Positions 1 through 6,000 of a stretch of 7,126 nt of DNA are shown piece by piece (position 1 is the stretch's first letter; each line of letters starts with the position of its first letter). Made by a program: the position numbers and the translations under genes. The notes beneath the pieces were generated by a model that saw only the letters and a program-made list of their open reading frames with translations, searched no databases and was not told where the DNA came from. This DNA is from a bacterium (GTDB lineage: Bacteria; Zhuqueibacterota; Zhuqueibacteria; Residuimicrobiales; Krinioviventaceae). The stretch lies in NCBI GenBank assembly GCA_024278645.1, contig JAJRST010000399.1, forward strand, positions 1 through 7,126. Reading direction: 5' to 3'.

Positions 1-99
1 CTGGTGCTCGGCGAATTGCGCACGCCGTTCATTTTGGAGCCCTATCTGACGCTCGAAGGCCTGCGAATTATTCACAAACGAGCTGTTGCAAAAGCGTAA
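1..99 (+). CDS. 3' end of an unidentified protein-coding gene (partial)
   Basis: Frame 1 is open from the left edge to a TAA at 97-99 and encodes the last 32 residues of a protein that begins outside the window. The visible tail includes LGELRTPFILEPY and ends in a basic stretch, IIHKRAVAKA. I do not recognise the family from so short a fragment. That it is real coding sequence is supported by its junction with the next gene: the TAA overlaps the following ATG by one base (TAATG), typical of translationally coupled genes in one operon. It is therefore probably co-transcribed with the methyltransferase and rsgA downstream. No function is proposed. Confidence 0.6.
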   Translation: MVLGELRTPFILEPYLTLEGLRIIHKRAVAKA

Positions 100-773
100 T
101 GTTTGGCAACAGTCCATATGTCAGATCGAACCAGGACGGAATTCATGAAAAGCTTGAAACGGTTGTGCGCAAGCATCTATCGCATGACTATTTAAGGCCC
201 ATCCCCGCGCATACGCAACAGGCGTTCGATGTCGCCGATAAAACCGTTCGGGAGCGTGGACAGTGCATCATCCTGGATTCCGGATGCGGCGCCGGCGACA
301 GTACGATATTTTTGGCGAAACGCTTCCCGAAACATCTCATTATCGGCGTGGACAAGTCACTGGTGCGTCTGAATAAAGCGAGTCGAAAACAGGCGCCGGG
401 AAATATGATGCTGTTGCGCGCCGACCAGTTTGACTTTTGGCGCTTGCTCGAGCGAGCCGGGTGGCCGATCGATGCTCATTATATCTTTTATCCAAACCCC
501 TGGCCGAAAAAACAGCACCTTGGGCGTCGAATTCACGGGCATCCGGCGTTCGGCGCCCTGGTCAAGTTGGCCGAATACATTGAAGTGAGAAGCAACTGGT
601 CGCTATATGTCGAAGAGTTTGCCCTGGCCCTGAAAATAGCCGGGCGCACGGCAGTGGTGCGGGATTTCAAGCCGGCGACGCCCGTCTCGCTGTTCGAGAA
701 AAAGTTTTATGCCAGCGGACAATCGCTTTACAGGGTGTTTTCACATACATCGGAGACCTTTTTGTGGACTTGA
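99..773 (+). CDS. TrmB-type SAM-dependent methyltransferase, probably tRNA (guanine-N7)-methyltransferase (divergent)
   Basis: This 224-residue protein has a class I Rossmann methyltransferase fold. The SAM-binding motif LDSGCGAGDST is at residues 59-69, the acidic end of strand 2 (GVDKS) at 83-87, and RAD at 107-109. The TrmB signature follows around residues 131-151 as NPWPKKQHLGRR then HGHPAF, matching the PWPKxxHxxRR block that TrmB uses for guanine N7 chemistry. The C-terminus has a LFEKKFYASGQSLYRV segment resembling the TrmB T-x-x-E region. TrmB methylates G46 in the tRNA variable loop. Differences from the standard enzyme (DSGCG instead of a G-rich motif, NPWPK instead of DPWPK) place it in a divergent TrmB-like branch, so the exact substrate is inferred. 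Its ATG overlaps the upstream stop and no strong Shine-Dalgarno is visible, consistent with coupling. Its 3' end overlaps rsgA by 10 bases. Confidence 0.85.
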   Translation: MFGNSPYVRSNQDGIHEKLETVVRKHLSHDYLRPIPAHTQQAFDVADKTVRERGQCIILDSGCGAGDSTIFLAKRFPKHLIIGVDKSLVRLNKASRKQAPGNMMLLRADQFDFWRLLERAGWPIDAHYIFYPNPWPKKQHLGRRIHGHPAFGALVKLAEYIEVRSNWSLYVEEFALALKIAGRTAVVRDFKPATPVSLFEKKFYASGQSLYRVFSHTSETFLWT

Positions 774-1858
774 CAGAACTCGGTTGGGACGATTTTTTCC
801 AGGCTCGGCTTGACAAATTTCAAGGCGAGAACTTGACCGTGGCGCGGGTTTCGTTGCAACAGAAAAAAATGTACCGCGTCGTCACCGCCCAAGGCGAATA
901 TCCGGCGGTCATTCTGGGACGTTTGCGGCACAGTGCGCAGTCGCTTGCGGACTTTCCGGCCGTCGGCGACTGGGTGCTTGTCAAGTTTAAGAATAACGGC
1001 GACATGGCGGTGATTCATCATATTCTGCCGCGCAAGACGAAAATTTCCCGCGACACCAGCACGCGAAAAGGACGACGAGTCATCGCCGACGAGCAGGTCA
1101 TTGTCGCCAATGTGGATGTGATCTTTTTAGTAGCCGCCTTGAATGACGAGCTGAACTTGCGGCGCATCGAACGATATTTGACCGTTATATGGGACAGCGG
1201 CGCCTCGCCTGTTTTATTGCTCAACAAAGCCGATTTGTGCGATGATGTCGACGGCGTTCTGGATAAAGTGCGCGACATAGCCGTTGACGTGCCCGTGCAT
1301 GTTTTGAGCGCCGTGAAGGGAGAGGGCATCGACGAGCTTCGCCCATACCTGCAAAGGGGAAAAACCATCGCCCTGCTCGGTTCTTCCGGCGTCGGTAAAA
1401 CGACAATTATCAATAAAATCGTCGGCAAGGACCTGCTTAAGGTTGCCGATATCGGCGATTTTAAAGATAAGGGGCGGCACACGACGACTTTTCGAAGTCT
1501 TGTCGTTTTGCCGGAGGGCGGCATCCTGGTGGACAATCCCGGCCTGCGGGCGATTCAGTTTTGGGATGGCGAGGTCGGTTTGAAAAAATCCTTTCAGGAC
1601 ATCGAGGAGATCGGCCGAAACTGTCGTTTCAATGATTGCCGGCATGACGACGAGCCCGGATGCGCCGTGCGCGAGGCAGTGCAGAGCGGCGAGATTTCCC
1701 TGGATCGCTATAACAGCTTTTTGAAACTGCATAAAGAGCTGGAACACCGAGCGCGTAAAGAAAATTGGGCCACGCGTCAAAATACGAAAAAACGCTGGAA
1801 GACGGGTTCCAAAGATATGCGGCAAATAAAAAAACTGCGAGGAGATTTGGACGAATGA
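764..1858 (+). CDS. rsgA: Ribosome small subunit-dependent GTPase RsgA (YjeQ/EngC)
   Basis: This 364-residue circularly permuted GTPase acts in late maturation of the 30S ribosomal subunit. The N-terminal OB-fold covers roughly residues 20-90, with FPAVGDWV at 64-71. The GTPase motifs come in the permuted order typical of the family: G4 NKAD at 154-157, the P-loop GSSGVGKTT at 206-214, the switch GRHTTT at 237-242 and G3 DNPG at 257-260. A C-terminal zinc motif C287-x4-C292-x-H294-x5-C300 is complete, followed by a basic tail. The start is GTG at 764, chosen because GGAGA at 752-756 lies seven bases upstream. It overlaps the methyltransferase stop by 10 bases, and its own TGA overlaps the next ATG (ATGA). 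All catalytic and zinc residues are present, so it should be functional. Confidence 0.97.
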   Translation: MDLTELGWDDFFQARLDKFQGENLTVARVSLQQKKMYRVVTAQGEYPAVILGRLRHSAQSLADFPAVGDWVLVKFKNNGDMAVIHHILPRKTKISRDTSTRKGRRVIADEQVIVANVDVIFLVAALNDELNLRRIERYLTVIWDSGASPVLLLNKADLCDDVDGVLDKVRDIAVDVPVHVLSAVKGEGIDELRPYLQRGKTIALLGSSGVGKTTIINKIVGKDLLKVADIGDFKDKGRHTTTFRSLVVLPEGGILVDNPGLRAIQFWDGEVGLKKSFQDIEEIGRNCRFNDCRHDDEPGCAVREAVQSGEISLDRYNSFLKLHKELEHRARKENWATRQNTKKRWKTGSKDMRQIKKLRGDLDE

Positions 1859-2922
1859 TCGAATGTTATGCCCTGGCCGGACGCTCTTGCGTGGCTGTGT
1901 ATGCTGCTTTGATGATTCTCATGGTCGTCGCCGGCGGTCGCGCCGCCGTGGACAGCTATTATGAAATGTGCGACGCTTCCGCCGCCATTGCCGTCGACGA
2001 TTCACATTTTATCGTCGCCAACGATGAGGATAATATCCTGAGAATCTATAATGTGAACAAAGCGCAGCCGGTGCGCGCTTTTGATCTGTCAGGATTTCTG
2101 AAAATTGCTTATGACGATAAAAGCCCGGAATCCGACATCGAGGGCGCCGCCCGAATCGGCGAATATTACTTTTTTATCACTTCGCATGGGCGGGATAAAA
2201 AAGGGCGGCTGCGCAGAAACCGGCACCGGTTTTTTGCCGTGAAAATAGACGACCGGCTCAATGTCATGCCCGTCGGCGCGCCGTACCGCGGCCTGTTGGA
2301 CAATTTGGCGAGAACCAGGGCCATGCAAAAGCTTTCGCTTTACGACGCCTATCTTCCCAACGATAAAAAACGGGAAAAACTGGCGCCAAAAAAGAACGGC
2401 GTCAATATCGAGGGACTGGCGGCCATTCCCGGTACGGAAAAACTGATCATCGGTTTTCGCAATCCGATTCCGCATGGAAAAGCGATTCTGGTGGTGCTGG
2501 AAAATCCCCTGCCGGTTGTGTTGCACGGCGCCGATCCCGAATTTGGCCAAACAGCGCTCCTTGACCTGGGCGAAAGAGGCATACGGGACATTGTCTTTCA
2601 TGCAAAGTTGCAAAAATATGTGATTATCGGCGGGGCGCCGGACGGAAAAAAACGATCGCGGCTTTTCCTGTGGTCCGGGTTTGAACAGGAGCAACCGCGT
2701 GTGGCGGCGAATGTGAATTTTAAACAGCAGAAAGACTTTAATCCCGAGGCGTTAATCGTTTATGACGACCATTCCGCCGTTCAGGTGCTGAGCGACGATG
2801 GAACCCTGCGCCTTGACGACGGGGCGGGAGGGGTGTGCGTTTGCAAAGAGCTGCAGGATGCACGCCTGAAGAAGTATCGGTCTCTATGGATCGAGAATTC
2901 AGCGCTCGTGCCGGAAAAATAA
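1855..2922 (+). CDS. DUF3616 family protein, probably exported
   Basis: This protein has 355 residues when started at ATG 1855. The frame is open further upstream to 1765, but that part lies inside rsgA. AGGAGA at 1840-1845 sits nine bases before 1855, and the ATGA overlap with the rsgA stop supports this start. The N-terminus looks like a signal peptide: a hydrophobic stretch at about residues 12-27 (VAVYAALMILMVVAGG) followed by a likely cleavage region around GRAAVD. The rest has features I associate with DUF3616: DIEGAAR at 94-100, ITSHGR at 108-113, NIEGLAAIPG at 184-193, IIGFRNPI at 198-205, LDLGERGIRDI at 236-246, IIGGAPDG at 257-264 and NPEAL at 296-300. The family is predicted to be beta-propeller-like, with no well-established function. 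Coupling to rsgA probably reflects operon packing. Confidence 0.8.
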   Translation: MIECYALAGRSCVAVYAALMILMVVAGGRAAVDSYYEMCDASAAIAVDDSHFIVANDEDNILRIYNVNKAQPVRAFDLSGFLKIAYDDKSPESDIEGAARIGEYYFFITSHGRDKKGRLRRNRHRFFAVKIDDRLNVMPVGAPYRGLLDNLARTRAMQKLSLYDAYLPNDKKREKLAPKKNGVNIEGLAAIPGTEKLIIGFRNPIPHGKAILVVLENPLPVVLHGADPEFGQTALLDLGERGIRDIVFHAKLQKYVIIGGAPDGKKRSRLFLWSGFEQEQPRVAANVNFKQQKDFNPEALIVYDDHSAVQVLSDDGTLRLDDGAGGVCVCKELQDARLKKYRSLWIENSALVPEK

Positions 2923-2987
2923 AAGCTGCGCCGCATACGCGTGCATTAAACGGGGCGCAAAGCAAGTTAAAATGCCTAAAAAAAATC

Positions 2988-3016
2988 TTGCATTACTATA
3001 GTGAAATTACTATATT
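2988..3016 (+). promoter_or_regulatory. Sigma70-type promoter for the tRNA cluster
   Basis: TTGCAT at 2988-2993 and TATATT at 3011-3016 are separated by exactly 17 bases. Each matches the consensus hexamer at four or more positions. Transcription would start near 3023-3025, a few bases before the 5' end of tRNA-Gly at 3032, as expected for a stable-RNA promoter. The surrounding sequence is A/T-rich. It contains a 9-bp direct repeat ATTACTATA (2992-3000 and 3006-3014) spaced 14 bases apart, which partly builds the promoter spacer and the -10 element. Confidence 0.75.
2992..3014 (+). repeat. Short direct repeat within the tRNA promoter (ATTACTATA x2)
   Basis: ATTACTATA occurs at 2992-3000 and again at 3006-3014, with start-to-start spacing of 14 bases. 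The second copy runs into the -10 hexamer. It could be chance in an A/T-rich region or a tandem operator half-site; the sequence alone does not decide. Confidence 0.4.
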
Positions 3017-3031
3017 TGTAAACCTTTTTAG

Positions 3032-3103
3032 GCGGGAGTAGTTCAGTGGTAGAACACAACCTTGCCAAGGTTGGGGTCGCGAGTTCAAATCTCGTCTCCC
3101 GCT
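3032..3103 (+). tRNA. tRNA-Gly (GCC)
   Basis: A full cloverleaf is visible. The acceptor is GCGGGAG (3032-3038) with CTCCCGC (3096-3102), and the D-arm is GTTC/GAAC. The anticodon stem CAACC/GGTTG encloses loop TTGCCAA, with anticodon GCC at 3064-3066. The T-stem GCGAG/CTCGT encloses TTCAAAT. The discriminator is T (3103), the usual U73 of bacterial tRNA-Gly. No CCA is encoded, so the end must be added by tRNA nucleotidyltransferase. It decodes GGC/GGU and is the first gene of a four-tRNA cluster behind a strong promoter. Confidence 0.97.
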
Positions 3104-3111
3104 CTGATTTT

Positions 3112-3185
<74 letters not shown>

Positions 3186-3187
3186 AA

Positions 3188-3200
3188 CAAGCTGAGCTTG
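3188..3200 (+). repeat. Perfect palindrome abutting tRNA-Leu
   Basis: CAAGCT (3188-3193), a central G, then AGCTTG (3195-3200) form a perfect inverted repeat filling the spacer between tRNA-Cys and tRNA-Leu and ending exactly one base before tRNA-Leu. In RNA it gives a five-pair hairpin with a UGA loop. It has no following T-tract and so is not a terminator; a role in tRNA precursor processing is possible but is inference. Confidence 0.5.
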
Positions 3201-3286
3201 GCCGGGGTGGCGAAATTGGTAGACGCAAGGGACTTAAAATCCCTCGGGCCTTTAGGTCCGTGCCGGTTCGATTCCGGCCCTCGGCA
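3201..3286 (+). tRNA. tRNA-Leu (UAA)
   Basis: This is an 86-base class II tRNA. Acceptor GCCGGGG (3201-3207) pairs with CCTCGGC (3279-3285) with one G-U pair. Anticodon stem AGGGA/TCCCT encloses CTTAAAA with anticodon TAA at 3235-3237. A long variable arm (about 3245-3260, CGGGCC...GGTCCG) is characteristic of Leu/Ser/Tyr tRNAs. T-stem GCCGG/CCGGC encloses TTCGATT. Discriminator A (3286) is the leucine identity base. CCA is not encoded. It decodes UUA and UUG. Confidence 0.97.
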
Positions 3287-3318
3287 CGACGGGCCAAGAG
3301 GCTCAGGTCAAAATAGCA

Positions 3319-3345
3319 GCGTGACCAGGAAGGTGCGCTTTTTTT
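3319..3345 (+). terminator. Possible intrinsic terminator or attenuator between tRNA-Leu and tRNA-Val
   Basis: GCGT at 3319-3322 and ACC at 3324-3326 (with G3323 bulged) pair with GGT-GCGC at 3332-3338 around the loop AGGAA. Seven T residues follow at 3339-3345. The hairpin is imperfect (one bulge, one G-U) but its shape is that of a weak terminator. It would cut the cluster after Leu and reduce, not abolish, expression of tRNA-Val. A smaller hairpin without a T-tract (GGGCC 3291-3295 with GGCTC 3300-3304) precedes it. Confidence 0.45.
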
Positions 3346-3355
3346 ATGAACTTTT

Positions 3356-3429
3356 GGGCGGTTAGCTCAGTTGGTTAGAGTACTTGCTTGACATGCAAGG
3401 GGTCACTGGTTCAAATCCAGTACCGCCCA
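3356..3429 (+). tRNA. tRNA-Val (GAC)
   Basis: The acceptor GGGCGGT (3356-3362) pairs with ACCGCCC (3422-3428). Anticodon stem CTTGC/GCAAG encloses TTGACAT with anticodon GAC at 3390-3392. T-stem ACTGG/CCAGT encloses TTCAAAT. Discriminator is A (3429), as expected for valine. CCA is not encoded (the next bases are CTG). It decodes GUC/GUU. It follows a terminator-like hairpin and precedes a strong one, so it may lie in its own or a reduced transcription segment. Confidence 0.97.
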
Positions 3430-3452
3430 CTGTTTTAAATTTACGTGTCAGT

Positions 3453-3479
3453 AAAAGCCGCCTCACGAAGGCGGTTTTT
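3453..3479 (+). terminator. Intrinsic terminator after the tRNA cluster, in the thrS leader
   Basis: CCGCCT (3458-3463) and AGGCGG (3469-3474) form a perfect G/C-rich stem around the loop CACGA. TTTTT at 3475-3479 follows and AAAA at 3453-3456 precedes, so the structure is also A/U-extended. It ends the tRNA transcription unit 24 bases after tRNA-Val. Because thrS begins only 36 bases later, with little room for a separate promoter, it may act as an attenuator with read-through into thrS. Confidence 0.85.
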
Positions 3480-3515
3480 AGTTTGTATGTCACGTTCGCG
3501 TGGAAAGGAAACCGA

Positions 3516-5435
3516 GTGGCGGAATTACAGATAACATTCCCGGATGGCAGAGTGCAGAATTATCCACAGGGAACAACGGCTCTCGACATTCTCAAGGAAA
3601 TCGGCGGACGGCTCAAAAAAGAAGCCCTGGCCGTTAAAATAAACGATCACTTGTACGATTTATCGCAGCCTTTGACCGAGGGCGGCACGATCGAATTCAT
3701 CACTTTTGACAGCAAAGAGGGCAAGGAAATCTTTTGGCACAGCTCCGCTCATATCATGGCGCATGCGGTCAAAGAGGTTTTCCCGCAGGCAAAATTCGCT
3801 TTCGGCCCGCCCGTTGAAGAGGGCTTTTATTACGACATCGGGCTTGAACAGAGCATCACCCCGGACGATCTGGAAAAAATAGAAGCTAAAATGCTGGAGA
3901 TCGTAAAGTCCGGACGGCCGTTTGAAAGGATGGAACTCTCCGTCGACGAGGCGTTAAAGCTTTTTAAAGAGCGCAACGAAGATTTTAAAGTGGAACAGAT
4001 TGAACGTCTGGGCGAACCGCCGAGCGTTTACAAAGAAGGCGGCTTTATCGACTTGTGCCGCGGACCGCATCTGCCGTCGACCGCTTTTGTGAAATATTTC
4101 AAGCTGTTAAGCATTGCCGGCGCTTATTGGCTGGGCGACGAAAAGAATCCCATGCTGCAGCGCATTTACGGCATTTCGTTTCCCAAAAAGCAAAAGCTGG
4201 AAGACTATTTACACCGCCTCGAAGAGGCGAAAAAACGCGACCACCGTCGACTTGGCAGGGAACTCGACCTTTTTAGTATACAGGAAGAGACCGGCCCCGG
4301 CCTGGTTCTTTGGCATCCCAAGGGCGCCTTTATCCGCCACAAGATCGAAGAATTCTGGAAGGAACGGCACCTGGCCGACGGCTATGATTTTGTCAACTCG
4401 CCGCACATTGCGCGCAAGAGCTTATGGAACACCAGCGGCCATCTGGATTTCTTTAGCGAAAATATGTATTCACCGATGGAAGTGGACGAGCAGGAATATC
4501 TCGTCAAACCGATGAATTGTCCGTTCCATTTGTTGATCTATAAAAGCAAGACGAGAAGCTATCGCGATTTGCCCTATCGATGGGCCGAATTGGGCACCGT
4601 TTATCGTTACGAGCGCTCCGGCGTGCTGCACGGTCTCATGCGCGTGCGCGGCTTTACCCAGGATGATGCGCACATTTTTTGTCGCCCGGATCAGCTTGAT
4701 GACGAGGTGATGCGGCTCATCGAGTTTTCGACCGGCATGCTCAGCGCCTTTGGTTTTGACGACATCGACGTCTACCTTTCCACGCGCCCGGAAAAATATG
4801 TCGGCGCCCTGGAAAACTGGGAGCGGGCGACGGAAGCGCTCCGGAACGGCCTCGAAAAAGCAGGGGTCGCATACGAAATCGATCCCGGCGAAGGCGGTTT
4901 TTACGGGCCGAAAATTGACATCAAGATTCGCGATTCCATCGGCCGGTCGTGGCAGTGCTCGACCATTCAGGTGGATTTCAATGAACCGGAGCGGTTCGAC
5001 ATTTCCTATATCGGCCGGGACGGCGAAAAACATCAACCGATCATGATTCATCGCGCATTGCTGGGCTCTCTCGAACGTTTTTTCGGCGTGTTGATTGAGC
5101 ATTACGCCGGCGCCTTTCCCGTGTGGTTGGCCCCGGTTCAGGTGCATGTCATCCCGATTACAGACAAGCAACACGAGCACGCGCATCACGTTCATGAGAA
5201 GCTCGTGCAAAATAATATTCGCTCTGTCCTGGATGATCGGAGCGAAAAAGTTGGTTACAAGATTCGTGAGGCGGAGACGCAAAAGATCCCTTACATGCTG
5301 ATTCTCGGAGACAAGGAAATCGAGTCCAATACGGTATCCGTTCGAAAACGGCGCGAAGGGGATCAGGGATCGTTCGAATTGAGTGCGTTCATTCAAATGA
5401 TCCGGGATAAGGCGAATGAAAAATCCTTATCATAA
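3516..5435 (+). CDS. thrS: Threonyl-tRNA synthetase
   Basis: This 639-residue class II aminoacyl-tRNA synthetase charges tRNA-Thr and is the usual full length. Domains in order are TGS (about 1-63), the editing domain that removes mischarged serine (HSSAH at 75-79, DLCRGPH with C181 and H185), the catalytic core, and the anticodon-binding domain (about 540-639). The three zinc ligands that select threonine are present: C335 in KPMNCP, H386 in DDAHIF and H512 in MIHRALLG. Motif 2 (RYERSGVLHGLMRVRGF) is at 364-380. The frame runs open upstream through tRNA-Val and the terminator, so the start is set at GTG 3516: AAGGAA at 3505-3510 lies five bases upstream, and the TGS domain then begins at the normal place. 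It is the first gene of thrS-infC-rpmI-rplT. Confidence 0.97.
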   Translation: MAELQITFPDGRVQNYPQGTTALDILKEIGGRLKKEALAVKINDHLYDLSQPLTEGGTIEFITFDSKEGKEIFWHSSAHIMAHAVKEVFPQAKFAFGPPVEEGFYYDIGLEQSITPDDLEKIEAKMLEIVKSGRPFERMELSVDEALKLFKERNEDFKVEQIERLGEPPSVYKEGGFIDLCRGPHLPSTAFVKYFKLLSIAGAYWLGDEKNPMLQRIYGISFPKKQKLEDYLHRLEEAKKRDHRRLGRELDLFSIQEETGPGLVLWHPKGAFIRHKIEEFWKERHLADGYDFVNSPHIARKSLWNTSGHLDFFSENMYSPMEVDEQEYLVKPMNCPFHLLIYKSKTRSYRDLPYRWAELGTVYRYERSGVLHGLMRVRGFTQDDAHIFCRPDQLDDEVMRLIEFSTGMLSAFGFDDIDVYLSTRPEKYVGALENWERATEALRNGLEKAGVAYEIDPGEGGFYGPKIDIKIRDSIGRSWQCSTIQVDFNEPERFDISYIGRDGEKHQPIMIHRALLGSLERFFGVLIEHYAGAFPVWLAPVQVHVIPITDKQHEHAHHVHEKLVQNNIRSVLDDRSEKVGYKIREAETQKIPYMLILGDKEIESNTVSVRKRREGDQGSFELSAFIQMIRDKANEKSLS

Positions 5436-5456
5436 ATGTTCTATTCATATTTATCC

Positions 5457-5470
5457 GGAGGTTGGCAATT
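5457..5470 (+). promoter_or_regulatory. Shine-Dalgarno and AUU start of infC
   Basis: GGAGGT at 5457-5462 is a strong Shine-Dalgarno sequence. The in-frame TTG at 5462 overlaps its last base, leaving no spacer, so it is an unlikely start. ATT at 5468-5470 lies six bases after GGAGG, the ideal spacing, and is in frame. AUU is the known start of infC in Escherichia coli and many other bacteria, and lets IF3 repress its own translation by rejecting non-canonical start codons. Confidence 0.8.
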
Positions 5471-5977
5471 AAGAAAAAAAATGTTCGCATCAATGATAAA
5501 ATTGATGCCCCGTCAGTGCGGCTGATTGATGCAGAAGGCGAGCAGGTCGGCGTCATTCCCACGTCGGAAGCTTTGCAACGCGCCGAGGAAAGTGGTTTGG
5601 ATCTGGTGGAGGTTTCGCCCAACGCCAAGCCGCCTGTGTGCAAAATTATGGATTTTGGCAAATTTAAATACGAACTTGCCAAAAAAGAAAAAGAGAACCG
5701 CAAAAAGCAGCATGTGGTCATTACCAAGGAGATACGATTTCGGCCAAAAACGGATGAGCATGATTTTGAATTCAAAGTGAGGCATGCACGCAAGTTTCTC
5801 GAGAATGGTCATCGTGTCAAAGCGACTGTTATGTTCCGGGGACGGGAGAACGCACATCGGGAATACGGACAACGGGTTTTGGACAGATTTAAAAAGGCCC
5901 TGGAGGATATTTCAAAAATAGAAACGGATACCAAACTTGAAGGCAGTCAACTGGTGCTGTATATTACCAGGAAATAA
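5468..5977 (+). CDS. infC: Translation initiation factor IF-3
   Basis: IF3 binds the 30S subunit, prevents premature joining of 50S and checks start-codon/initiator-tRNA pairing. With the AUU start at 5468 the protein has 169 residues, a normal length. The N-domain (about 1-75) contains DLVEVSPNAKPPVCKIMDFG (45-64), the IF3 signature, then GKFKYE. A lysine-rich linker follows (about 70-82). The C-domain (about 83-169) has KEIRFRP at 87-93 and FRGRE at 123-127, the surface that binds 16S rRNA. Starting at TTG 5462 would add only two residues but leaves no spacing from the Shine-Dalgarno; the family precedent also favours AUU. It lies 32 bases after thrS and 23 before rpmI, in the usual order. 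A run of eight A residues at 5474-5481 follows the start. Confidence 0.96.
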   Translation: MKKKNVRINDKIDAPSVRLIDAEGEQVGVIPTSEALQRAEESGLDLVEVSPNAKPPVCKIMDFGKFKYELAKKEKENRKKQHVVITKEIRFRPKTDEHDFEFKVRHARKFLENGHRVKATVMFRGRENAHREYGQRVLDRFKKALEDISKIETDTKLEGSQLVLYITRK

Positions 5978-6000
5978 CTCACAAATGAGGTGATTGAAAA

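Noticed and set aside
1765..1854. Upstream start for the DUF3616 gene at 1765
   Set aside because: This adds 30 residues encoded inside rsgA, with no Shine-Dalgarno, and would bury the signal peptide. ATG 1855 has AGGAGA upstream and the ATGA overlap.
2927..2959. TGCGCC...GGCGCA stem after the DUF3616 gene as a terminator
   Set aside because: The stem has a 21-base loop and no following T-tract; it is not a convincing intrinsic terminator.
3388..3416. TTGACA-17-TCAAAT inside tRNA-Val resembles a promoter for thrS
   Set aside because: Both hexamers are imposed by conserved tRNA parts (the GAC anticodon loop and the T-loop), and the -10 match is only four of six. It is more likely coincidence, although 5'-end mapping could revive it.
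3384..3515. Extension of thrS upstream to an ATG at 3384
   Set aside because: It would translate through tRNA-Val and the terminator. The GTG at 3516 has a good Shine-Dalgarno sequence and begins the TGS domain at the right place.
4470..5396. Long open frame on the minus strand opposite thrS (308 residues)
   Set aside because: It lies wholly antisense to a full-length, motif-complete threonyl-tRNA synthetase and has no recognisable motifs; it is a shadow of codon bias.
5436..5525. Small frame from ATG 5436 overlapping the infC start
   Set aside because: It lacks its own Shine-Dalgarno, runs in another frame over the infC start and ends after 29 codons with no recognisable content.
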